The notes under the pieces: model-generated
Told to the model about the DNA's origin: nothing
What the model saw: the letters and a program-made list of their open reading frames with translations, nothing else
Database searches by the model: none
Shown: positions 49,872 to 57,833 of the stretch, piece by piece
Position numbering within the stretch: position 1 is the stretch's first letter
How the letters are laid out: each line of letters opens with the position of its first letter
Made by a program: the position numbers and the translations under genes
Assembly (NCBI RefSeq): GCF_900186465.1
Contig: NZ_LT891957.1
Location: forward strand, 60,328 to 124,327
DNA: 64,000 bases
Direction of reading: 5' to 3'
Source: Centipeda felix
GTDB lineage: Bacteria > Bacillota > Negativicutes > Selenomonadales > Selenomonadaceae

Positions 49872-51587
49872 ATGATAAGATTTAGAAATCCTGGAACACA
49901 GTATACAACACAAATTCAAGTTATCAGACAACTATATAAAGCTCTACACCATCAAACTTATTTCACCCTTGAAGATATGGCTGTCGTAATTGCACAAGGT
50001 CGATTAATGACAGCTTATGGATACGCAGGCGATGATGCTCTCCGCTTAAGCAATACAGATCAAGAAAGTATGAATTCAGCTTTAATGAACGCAAAGATGT
50101 ATGCCGAAGTTTTTCGTATGCTTGGCTGGGTAACACCTTACAGCGAAAAATCGTCATATCCTCTAGTATTTACCTACATTGGTATTCACATAGCCCTATC
50201 AAAAGGAGAATGCTCTAGGCTCTACGAGCAATGTGTTCTTGGTATAAACACCCCAACACAGTTAAGTGGAAAAATGCGATACAGTGAAAAGCTGCGTTTT
50301 TTTAAATGTGCATTACGTTCTTTTATCGACTTAGATGGTATTATGTATAAGCATGAACTCTGTCTTGGCCCTATGAGCATCAATGATGAGGACGAACGAG
50401 AATATCAAAGCATGATTCAGTGTATAAAATCCTTGAGAGGTGATCATAAAAGATTAAAGAAAGCCTTTGAAGATTTAGCTTCAACTCTTGGTATGAAGCC
50501 AACACCCGTTGACAATTGCACAAGGCTCCCTATTGCCTTCATGAAAAGCTGTAGTTGGATTGAATCCATTCGAGATAAATCTTTATACGGAAAATCCTTG
50601 GATTGTTTAAAAATAACAAACCACGGAATTGAAACTTATGAACACATAAAAGATATGTATGATCTACGACTTGATCAGTACATAGATTTGGATCCCCATA
50701 CACAACACTCCATGATTCGTCTGGGGACATACTCCATGTTAATGCGGTCAGGCTATGATATGTCAGACGTTCTACACTTAATGGAATCTGACAAAGTTCA
50801 ATGCCAAGAAATAATAGGCGATAAAGAACTCCTTTTCTCTCCTGCCCAAACGATTCGACGCAGTCAGATTGAGGAGGCCCTTGATTTAAAGCTTGGACTA
50901 GGTATTGATTCTCAGTACCATATTGATGCATTTGAAAGTACCGTCAAAGAACGTGAGCGCCTAAATAACACACAAGTTTGGAAGCTTAGCATTCCAGATA
51001 GTGCAGCCAAGTATCTACTTAAGGCATCCGAGGATCGAGATTTCTTACAGCGAATTAATCAGATGCTTGGAGCAGGAAAAAACAGTCGCATGATTGTAAA
51101 CATTCTTTTTGATGATTACCTCAATGCTACACAGGAGACTTTTTATCCTTTAGTAGCTACATTATTTAAAATTATGGGATTTAATTGCTCTTCCTCCAGA
51201 CAAGGTGACAACGGCGCTCGCTGGGATGCAATTATTGACGATCCTACGAGAAGCATTCCCATTGAAATAAAATCACCAACCGAAGAACAACACCTCTCCA
51301 TCAAAGCAGTGAGACAGGCACTCGAAAATAAAATTATCCTTTTGTCCCGCAAGACGCACATAACCACACCTGATGTTTCCACTTTAGCTGTAGGATATTA
51401 TATGCCCAACGAGCGTGCTGAGGTGGTTAGATTGATTTCGTACTTTAAGGATACGTATGGATTTAACGTCGGAATAATTGACTTAAAGACCTTACTCTCA
51501 CTTGCAATAAGCATTCTCGTAGATAAAAAGGGATTTGATAAAGAAAAACTATATAAATTGGAGGGATTAGCAAGTGCAAATATTTAA
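49872..51587 (+). CDS. Putative restriction endonuclease, PD-(D/E)XK C-terminal domain
   Basis: A 571-residue AT-rich protein. The N-terminal ~400 residues are unfamiliar and probably contact DNA. The C-terminal ~150 residues have a PD-(D/E)XK layout: conserved helix (LVATLFKIMGFNCSSSRQGDNGARWDAII), Asp452, then IPIEIKS with Glu465-x-Lys467, and a following helix (LSIKAVRQALENKIIL). It starts an operon of four genes with two methyltransferases, so it is most likely the cutting subunit of a restriction-modification system. No HNH, GIY-YIG or helicase domain. The specificity is unknown. Confidence 0.75.
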   Translation: MIRFRNPGTQYTTQIQVIRQLYKALHHQTYFTLEDMAVVIAQGRLMTAYGYAGDDALRLSNTDQESMNSALMNAKMYAEVFRMLGWVTPYSEKSSYPLVFTYIGIHIALSKGECSRLYEQCVLGINTPTQLSGKMRYSEKLRFFKCALRSFIDLDGIMYKHELCLGPMSINDEDEREYQSMIQCIKSLRGDHKRLKKAFEDLASTLGMKPTPVDNCTRLPIAFMKSCSWIESIRDKSLYGKSLDCLKITNHGIETYEHIKDMYDLRLDQYIDLDPHTQHSMIRLGTYSMLMRSGYDMSDVLHLMESDKVQCQEIIGDKELLFSPAQTIRRSQIEEALDLKLGLGIDSQYHIDAFESTVKERERLNNTQVWKLSIPDSAAKYLLKASEDRDFLQRINQMLGAGKNSRMIVNILFDDYLNATQETFYPLVATLFKIMGFNCSSSRQGDNGARWDAIIDDPTRSIPIEIKSPTEEQHLSIKAVRQALENKIILLSRKTHITTPDVSTLAVGYYMPNERAEVVRLISYFKDTYGFNVGIIDLKTLLSLAISILVDKKGFDKEKLYKLEGLASANI

Positions 51588-52626
51588 AGAAAAAGTGAAC
51601 AGACAGAGTGTTCTCATCCTCGAAGAAATACCTACTGCATTTGAAATAGATCATGGAACCTCCGCTACTGCTCATTTCAAAAATGAAAAAAAAGATCATA
51701 TTGGTTGTATTGGATGTCTAAATCCAAGATGTATGTATTTTTTTGAGGATGAAACAGAGTGTAATTGCAATGGAACATTTGCAAACGATAAGTCAGTTAA
51801 TGTTTGTCCTGTGGAAGCTATCACATGGGATGATTTAAGCCATACTCCTATAATTGATTCAAAAAAATGTATCCTATGCGGAATCTGTGTTAGCCGTTGC
51901 CCCGTTGGTGCGCTCTACTTTTCAAGTCATGAGAGTTTGATGGTCGATACCACGCAAAGCGATATTGTTGAATATAAAAAACTTAACGACTTGATACAGA
52001 TTAAGCACGCTCATCAAATCGAGCAGTTGTTAAAGGTTCAACGATTCGGAGTATCACAAAAAATATCTGATGAGCTATTCAAAATTATCTATAAAAAACT
52101 TCGGCATATCAAAAGTAATTATCATAATATTATTGGAAGAAACTTACTTATTGCATTGGGCTGCAAATGTTCAATGCCAAGAATGGGTGACGTATATACA
52201 CGCATGGATGCTATATACTGTTCTCCGTCCGGTTCATTTGGTGTCGTAGAAATAGAGTTTGGAAAAGATACCTTGGATGCATCCAGAGGGATTCTTGATG
52301 ATATAGCCGTACTCAACAGTAGATATGGAGTAAATAAGCACAATAATAAGCCTATCGTGATTTGTCTACAATTGCCAAATATACGACAGGGATATTGGCA
52401 AGTCGTAAAAGATATAAAAAATGTAGTCGGAATCAAGATCGGAACTATTACCATCGGCGCTTTGATGTATCTTTTGTGGAATGGCTGCAAATTTGAGCCT
52501 GAAAATGATCGATACTACATAGACTACGACAATAGAAATTTACGGGAAATTCTATGTGTTCAAAGTTATTGTGATGGTATTCCATTGAGTGACAAAGCAC
52601 TGGGAATTATGGAGCCCATGAAATAA
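51574..52626 (+). CDS. Dicluster 4Fe-4S ferredoxin domain fused to a BamHI-like nuclease fold
   Basis: A 350-residue protein. Residues 45-110 hold a ferredoxin-type arrangement: Cys45, 48, 53 with Cys78-Pro, and Cys99, 102, 105, 109-Pro, plus Cys63 and 65. After a helical linker, residues ~185-245 (GRNLLIALGCKCSMPRMGDVYTRMDAIYCSP... GVVEIEFGKDTLDASRGILDDI) show a nuclease-like core with Asp212 and Glu226-x-Glu228. BamHI also uses D...ExE in place of ExK. It overlaps the endonuclease gene by 14 bases, with GTG start and GGAGGG. It could be the second subunit of a heterodimeric enzyme with the Fe-S clusters structural or redox-sensing. I know no described family. Confidence 0.65.
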   Translation: MQIFKEKVNRQSVLILEEIPTAFEIDHGTSATAHFKNEKKDHIGCIGCLNPRCMYFFEDETECNCNGTFANDKSVNVCPVEAITWDDLSHTPIIDSKKCILCGICVSRCPVGALYFSSHESLMVDTTQSDIVEYKKLNDLIQIKHAHQIEQLLKVQRFGVSQKISDELFKIIYKKLRHIKSNYHNIIGRNLLIALGCKCSMPRMGDVYTRMDAIYCSPSGSFGVVEIEFGKDTLDASRGILDDIAVLNSRYGVNKHNNKPIVICLQLPNIRQGYWQVVKDIKNVVGIKIGTITIGALMYLLWNGCKFEPENDRYYIDYDNRNLREILCVQSYCDGIPLSDKALGIMEPMK

Positions 52627-52712
52627 AGTTCAAGTGTTGAATAGTCTTGATAAGTATTGCCTTTTAGAGTATCATGTGGAATAGTTATTATTACGCAGAA
52701 AGGCGAAACTGT

Positions 52713-53870
52713 ATGTCTAAAAACATAGTAGGAACAAAACAGGCAGCAGAACTGCTTGGGATCAGCACTTCAACTATTTATAGAATGGTGGATCAAGGAA
52801 TTCTTCAACCTTCAAAAACACCTGGAGGACAGCGAAGATTCTCTGTAAAACAACTGGAGGAGTATAGAGAAAAAAGTCGTGGTATTATTGCTCCGCAAAA
52901 TCCATATCAGATGCGATTCAGTACGGAATCAGAAGAAATAGTGGAGCCCCCGCCCTCCGGGGCTACGCTTAGAAAAACTGATGTTGCCGAAATAACTGAC
53001 TCTCTTTTTGATAATAAACCAGTAGATCCAAGAAATACATTAAATGATTTAAATGGTTCACAATGGCTTCCTGAAACAAAAAGTTTCTTTTATCAGAAAG
53101 GACTTGGTGCTAAACATCCACATGCACAAATTGAACGCCAGCATCCTGCCCCCTTCTCATTTCAAGATATTACACACCTTATTTCCTTCTTTACAAAAAA
53201 AGGAATGAAGGTACTTGATCCCTTTGGTGGAGTTGGTTCGACCGCAAAAGCTTGTGCGCTAGAAGGACGTATATGCACAAGTATTGAACTACAAAAGAAA
53301 TGGCATAAATTAGCACTTGAGCGTCTTGAAGTAGAAATAGGTACAAGTACATCTAAAAATCATACTTTTATTCTTGGAGATACTCGAGCAGAGCTAAAAA
53401 AACTAGATGCCTGTTCGTTCGATTTTATGGTAACTAGCCCGCCTTATTGGTCAATACTAAATAAAAAAGCCGACTACAAAGTAAAAAAAGAGCGCTTAGC
53501 GAACAACTTAGCTACTAATTATTCTAATGATGATAAAAACGACCTTGCGAATATAGAAAACTACGAAGATTTTCTTCACATTCTTGTCAATGATGTATTC
53601 TTAGAATGTGGTAGGCTCCTTCGCCCAAAAAAATATATGTGCTTAGTAGTTTCTGATTTCAGAAATAAATCTGAGTTTATTAGTTTCCATAGTGATTTAA
53701 TTCAGCAACTAAATGGTAGAACAACTCAAGATAATTACAAGATTACGCTGCAAGGTGTTAAAGTTCTACTTCAAAATCATAAAACACTCTTGCCGTATGG
53801 ATATCCTTTTGCTTATGTCGAAAATATTCATCACCAATACATACTGATTTTTAGAAAGGAAAAAAAATAA
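52713..53870 (+). CDS. DNA methyltransferase with N-terminal MerR/excisionase HTH
   Basis: A 385-residue protein. Residues ~5-50 are an excisionase/MerR-like HTH (GTKQAAELLGISTSTIYRMVDQGILQPSKTPGGQRRFSVKQLEEY). The SAM-binding motif VLDPFGGVGSTAKACALEGR comes before the catalytic TSPPYW, so motif I precedes IV. SPPY suggests N4-cytosine or N6-adenine transfer. The HTH could let the enzyme repress its own operon, as in M.EcoRII/M.SsoII types. The ATG at 52713 has AAAGG upstream. It overlaps the next gene as TAATG. Confidence 0.85.
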   Translation: MSKNIVGTKQAAELLGISTSTIYRMVDQGILQPSKTPGGQRRFSVKQLEEYREKSRGIIAPQNPYQMRFSTESEEIVEPPPSGATLRKTDVAEITDSLFDNKPVDPRNTLNDLNGSQWLPETKSFFYQKGLGAKHPHAQIERQHPAPFSFQDITHLISFFTKKGMKVLDPFGGVGSTAKACALEGRICTSIELQKKWHKLALERLEVEIGTSTSKNHTFILGDTRAELKKLDACSFDFMVTSPPYWSILNKKADYKVKKERLANNLATNYSNDDKNDLANIENYEDFLHILVNDVFLECGRLLRPKKYMCLVVSDFRNKSEFISFHSDLIQQLNGRTTQDNYKITLQGVKVLLQNHKTLLPYGYPFAYVENIHHQYILIFRKEKK

Positions 53871-54703
53871 TGCAGGAGCATTATACTGGGATAGTTTGTG
53901 GAAATTCAGATATTCTCCTTCAAGAAATGCTAAATTCTAATCTCAAAGTCGACCTTATATTGACGGATCCGCCTTATAACCTCAATAAGAATTTTGGAAA
54001 TGACAGCGATAAACTCTCACTAGAGGCCTTCTTGAAAATTTCTAAAAAACGTATTGAACTATGTCGCGATCTACTCGTACCAAAGGGAAGTATAATATGG
54101 TTTGGCATCCATCACTATATTGGATTCATTCAATCCATCATGTATGAAGTTGGACTGAATTATCGACGCATGAATATTTGGTACTACGAAAACGGTTTTA
54201 GTAGGTTGACCACGGCTCCCCTTACCCAATATGAGCCATTTCTGTGGTTTTCAAAGTCTCCTAAAGACTGGATTTATAACGTTGATGATGTTCGTATTCC
54301 ATATAAAAGCACCGAACGCCTAAAAAGCCCTGTTTATTACAAGAACTCTAAAGGCGAGCGAGTAAAGTGGACTCCCCACCCTCTTGGTGCAATGCGTGGT
54401 GACGTATGGGCATTCCCTACTCTCGCGGGAAAACTTTTTAAACATGAAAAAACACCTCATCCGACCCAGAAGCCTGAATCCCTCATTACTGAAATTATAA
54501 AGGCCTTTTGCCCCAAGGATTCAAATGGATTTTATAGAGGCACCATCTTAGATCCATTTCATGGTTCTGGTACATTAGGCGTATGCTGCGAGAAGCTAAA
54601 TAGAGAAGGTCACAAAATCGAGTGGATAGGAATCGAACTTGAGCAAAGATGGTGTGATATTGCTACAGAACGCCTAAGCACCCTGAACTGTTCTCCTACA
54701 TAA
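53870..54703 (+). CDS. DNA methyltransferase, beta class
   Basis: A 277-residue methyltransferase. The catalytic LILTDPPYNLNKNF comes early, then a target-recognition part, then HPTQKPESLITEIIKAFCP and the SAM motif ILDPFHGSGTLGVCC followed by IEWIGIELEQRWCDIATERL. Motif order IV-TRD-I marks a beta-class enzyme, DPPY suggesting N6-adenine. With the preceding methyltransferase it could modify the two strands of an asymmetric site. Start codon overlaps the stop of the gene before. Confidence 0.92.
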   Translation: MQEHYTGIVCGNSDILLQEMLNSNLKVDLILTDPPYNLNKNFGNDSDKLSLEAFLKISKKRIELCRDLLVPKGSIIWFGIHHYIGFIQSIMYEVGLNYRRMNIWYYENGFSRLTTAPLTQYEPFLWFSKSPKDWIYNVDDVRIPYKSTERLKSPVYYKNSKGERVKWTPHPLGAMRGDVWAFPTLAGKLFKHEKTPHPTQKPESLITEIIKAFCPKDSNGFYRGTILDPFHGSGTLGVCCEKLNREGHKIEWIGIELEQRWCDIATERLSTLNCSPT

Positions 54704-54712
54704 ACAAACAGT

Positions 54713-55093
54713 ATGACAGTTATGAAAGAAATTCAGTCTGTCTCCATCTCGGCGACCACGGACACTACAAATATCAACCGACTTATTTACACCACGCGCA
54801 GTCAACAGGTAATCCTTGCCAGCGACCTTGCTATGCTCTACCAAGTGGAGACACGAGTCCTGAATCAGGCTGTGAAGCGGAATCAGAAAAGATTTCCCGG
54901 AAGATATTGCTTCCAGTTAACCAAGGAGGAGGCAAACTTGACATCACAAATTGTGATGTCAAGTTCCGCATATGGCGGGCAGCGAAGCCCTCCTTACGCG
55001 TTTACCGAACAGAGTATAGCTATGTTGTCAGCAATTCTCCGCAGGAATATTTCTGTGGAATTAGTAAAGACTACCTCAAGAAAATTTGGTTAA
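54713..55093 (+). pseudogene. ORF6N-domain protein, truncated
   Basis: A 126-residue protein with a clear ORF6N domain (LIYTTRSQQVILASDLAMLYQVETRVLNQAVKRNQKRFPGRYCFQLTKEEANLTSQIVMSSSAYGGQRSPPYAFTEQSIAMLSAIL). The usual continuation is replaced by NISVELVKTTSRKFG and a stop. About 20 bases further, NLRSQFGTS reads like a piece of another ORF6N gene. It is therefore a shortened or recombined copy of the neighbouring gene at 55155. Confidence 0.75.
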
Positions 55094-55154
55094 TTGCTAT
55101 TCACCAGCAAAATTTGAGATCCCAATTTGGCACCTCAAAAGGAAAGGAGCTTTT

Positions 55155-56066
55155 ATGAGTGAGAAAGCCCCTGATCAGACATCCATAGCGCCGATAGACA
55201 CAAGCCACATACGGAATTTGGTATACACCGTTCGTGGCATTCAAGTCATGCTAGACTCAGATTTGGCGTGGCTTTATCAGGTAGAAACAAGGATACTGAA
55301 CCGTAATGTAGCCCGCAACGCCCGTCGCTTTCCAGAGGATTTTCGCTTTCAACTCACAGAAGATGAGTTTGAAATCTTGAAATCCCAAATTGGGATTTCA
55401 AGTGACACTGTGCATGGCGGCAGACGCTATCTCCCCTACGTCTACACCGAGCAAGGGATTTCCATGCTGTCCGGAGTACTGCGAAGTGATGTCGCCATAG
55501 AGGTCAGCATCGGCATTATGCGGGCTTTTGTTGAGATGCGACATTTCATCGCCAGCAATGCCCATCTTTTCGAGCGCATAGAACGAATGGAGCTAAAGCA
55601 ACTCGTCTCTCAAAAAGAAACCGATGAAAAATTCGAGCAAGTCTTTGACTTTATCCACGCCCACACGGAGTCCAGTCAAAAGATATTCTTCAACGGGCAA
55701 ATCTACGATGCATTCAGCTTATTGGCGAGCTTGATTCAAAAGGCAACCAAGGACATCATTCTCATTGACGGCTATGTAGATATAGGAACGCTCAATCTGC
55801 TGGCAAAAAAACAAGCTAATGTTTCCGTGGAAATCCACACATTCAACAATACGAGATTGACGGCAGCAGATGTTGCGACCTTCAACAGTCAATATCCAAC
55901 GCTTACCATTAATCACACCAATGCCTTTCACGATCGTTTCCTTATTCTTGACCACCAAGAGGCATATCACATCGGCGCATCGCTCAAAGATGCCGGAAAG
56001 AAATGTTTTGCCATCACGCTTTTGCAAGATGAGGCTCTCCTACAGGAACTTCTGACACATTTGTGA
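55155..56066 (+). CDS. ORF6N-domain protein with PLD-like C-terminus
   Basis: A 303-residue protein. Residues ~20-120 are an ORF6N domain (LVYTVRGIQVMLDSDLAWLYQVETRILNRNVARNARRFPEDFRFQLTEDEFEILKSQIG... YTEQGISMLSGVLRSDVAIEVSIGIMRAFVEMR). The C-terminal half has a phospholipase-D-like layout (KDIILIDGYVDIGTLNLLAKK; HDRFLILDHQEAYHIGASLKDAGKK). Families with this pair occur on mobile elements and in bacterial genomes with unclear role. GGAAAGGAG gives the start at 55155. Confidence 0.85.
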   Translation: MSEKAPDQTSIAPIDTSHIRNLVYTVRGIQVMLDSDLAWLYQVETRILNRNVARNARRFPEDFRFQLTEDEFEILKSQIGISSDTVHGGRRYLPYVYTEQGISMLSGVLRSDVAIEVSIGIMRAFVEMRHFIASNAHLFERIERMELKQLVSQKETDEKFEQVFDFIHAHTESSQKIFFNGQIYDAFSLLASLIQKATKDIILIDGYVDIGTLNLLAKKQANVSVEIHTFNNTRLTAADVATFNSQYPTLTINHTNAFHDRFLILDHQEAYHIGASLKDAGKKCFAITLLQDEALLQELLTHL

Positions 56067-56410
56067 AAAGACATTCACAGCTCTGCGAGGCCTGCAAGGA
56101 GTTGGGGGCAGACCTTCCGTTTTATGAATTACGAAGAAATGGACTTCGAGTTCATTTTAAGGCTCCCCATAGTCCACTTGTCTCTCATCCTAAATCCCCA
56201 AACCGACATAATGTCGGTTTGGATGTCGGTATAGCGTATAAAATTCTGGAACTGGTCGTAGCTAATCCTAAAATAACAATGGTTGAAATGGCAGAAAGGC
56301 TAGGTGTCACAAAAAGAACAATTGAGCACGAGGTAAAACTGCTTCGTGAAACAGGCAGCATCGAGCGCATCGGCAACAAGCGATTCGGACACTGGAAAAT
56401 CAACAATTGA
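56063..56410 (+). pseudogene. Winged-helix C-terminal remnant (AlbA/ATP-binding regulator type)
   Basis: A 115-residue protein starting at a GTG that overlaps the previous stop (GTGA). Residues ~50-112 form a winged HTH (IAYKILELVVANPKITMVEMAERLGVTKRTIEHEVKLLRETGSIERIGNKRFGHWKI). The part before (FYELRRNGLRVHFKAP) resembles the end of the ATP-binding region of AlbA_2/HATPase_c_4 regulators. The N-terminal domains are missing, so it is probably a remnant, though it may still be translated. Confidence 0.65.
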
Positions 56411-56460
56411 AACTATAGGGTCGAGGCATAAGAAACTCCCATGCACTCGACCCTATAGTT
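56411..56460. terminator. 15-bp perfect inverted repeat at the cargo/comM border
   Basis: AACTATAGGGTCGAG at 56411-56425 and its exact complement at 56446-56460, loop of 20 bases. It begins one base after the stop of the winged-helix remnant and about 90 bases before the comM break, so it may be a terminator and the last phage-side feature. Confidence 0.55.
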
Positions 56461-56493
56461 TTATGGAATTGATTTGTGTGATTCAATAAAGCA

Positions 56494-57591
56494 TTAAGCA
56501 GAATCTCGTTCGTCGTTGCATTGTATCGTTATCGACGTTACTTCGTTCATCGCGGCTACCAAAATGATACTAGAGGGAAACGTCAGTGTTGCGTTCGCAC
56601 GCGACACCGTAATCTGACGATCCTCAATTGGCTCTCGCAGTACCTCAAGCGTCTTCTTGCTGAACTCCGGCAGCTCGTCGAGAAAGAGCACGCCGTGATG
56701 CGCGAGTGTCACCTCGCCCGGACGTGGGATGCTCCCACCGCCGATCATCGCTACCGTCGAGGAGGTGTGGTGCGGGCTGCGAAATGGACGCGTCGTCACA
56801 AGTCCCGTATCCTTGCCGAGCAGTCCCGAGATACTGTAAATCTTCGTGATCTCGATGGCCTCTTCCTTCGTCAGCTCCGGCAGGATCGAAGACATCCGAC
56901 GTGCCAGCATCGTCTTGCCTGAACCGGGCACGCCGACCATCAGGACATTATGCCCTCCTGCCGCTGCGATCTCAAGCGCACGCTTCGCCTGATACTGTCC
57001 CTGCACATCTGCAAAGTCATCGGTAAATGCAGCGTCCTTTTTCTGTTCTGTTGGGTGTGGCTCAGCAGGAGTCAGCGTTTCCGTTCCCGTCAGATGGCGC
57101 ACAAGCTGCGCCAGATTCTCGACCGCATAGACCTTCAGTCCATCAATGAGGAGTGCCTCGTCTGCATTGGAGGGAGCAACGTAAAGCTCTGTGAGACCAT
57201 GTTCACGTGCCGTAATCGCCATTGGGAGAATGCCGCTGATCGGACGACAGTTTCCATCGAGGGAGAGTTCCGCAGAGAAGAGTGCACTCTGCACCGCTGT
57301 CTCGGGAACCATACCGTAGGATGCAAGGAGGCCAACGGCAATCGGCAGATCAAGCCCCGAACTGTCCTTTCGCACATCGGCGGGCGCAAGATTCACCGTC
57401 ACCCGTTCCTGCCGCAGCTGGATGCCAGAGTTGCGAATCGCCGTCCGTACCCGCTCCTTCGACTCCTTCACCGACGTATCGGGAAGTCCCACCAGCTCAA
57501 AGCCCGGCAGCCCCGGCGATACATCCACCTCCACGTCGATAATCCGTCCGTCAATCCCGAGGGTCGTCGCACCATAGGTCTTTGCAAACAA
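56494..57591 (-). pseudogene. comM: comM, copy M, truncated at the attachment site
   Basis: N-terminal ~350 of about 510 residues of ComM/YifB, including Walker [16 protein letters not shown], Walker [11 protein letters not shown] and the sensor region up to [10 protein letters not shown]. In intact ComM this is followed by PCPCG; here the sequence turns to [16 protein letters not shown] and stops. The gene is thus cut in its most conserved motif, a good attB for a serine integrase. The usual ATG is lost (GGAATG became GGAAGG in comparison with copies L and R), leaving TTG at 57591 as possible start. Confidence 0.88.
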
Positions 57592-57608
57592 CTGCCTTCC
57601 CTCCCACG

Positions 57609-57655
57609 TTTCAAATATAAGAAAATTATAACACAAGAGAGGGTATGTTGCCTAA
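57609..57655 (-). promoter_or_regulatory. Promoter-bearing repeat (copy 2 of 4)
   Basis: Same unit as at 5745: TTAGGCAACA, 12-base spacer, TGTGTTATAAT, with TATAAT at 57630-57625 on the minus strand. It is the natural comM promoter region. Confidence 0.65.
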
Positions 57656-57676
57656 TGATTCTTTGCAAAGAAAAAA

Positions 57677-57712
57677 GAGATTCCAAACGCTAAGTAGGGC
57701 GAATGGAATCTC
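57677..57712 (-). terminator. Terminator hairpin GAGATTCCA..TGGAATCTC (copy 2 of 3)
   Basis: Minus-strand 9-bp stem with inner GC pairing followed by TTTTTTC. It lies about 120 bases after the DUF389 stop and before the comM promoter, so it separates these two genes. Confidence 0.75.
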
Positions 57713-57833
57713 TCTTGTGTGTTATAAACTTTGGAGCTTATCTGGAAAAAGATGGGCTCCTTCTCCATGAAGAGCCTCAATGAAAAACGCACAGAATTAC
57801 ACAATCTGAATGATTATGTAGTTTCATGTTTTT

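Larger units (their letters stand above)
9771..56545. mobile_element. Integrated prophage with accessory cargo (approximate limits)
   Basis: Continuous phage gene set: serine recombinases, holin, tail, head, packaging, early replication, then a plus-strand cargo block. The right border is placed where comM is broken after AAMN (about 56545). The left border lies in the 95 bases between the terminator at 9770 and the end of the recombinase gene. The gene order is that of a cos-type siphovirus with HK97-like head genes. No comM 3' half is found to the left, so the left junction may have been rearranged. Confidence 0.8.

Noticed and set aside
51574-52626. Plain electron-transfer ferredoxin
   Set aside because: More than 200 residues follow the cluster domain with a D...ExE core, and the operon holds only restriction-modification genes.
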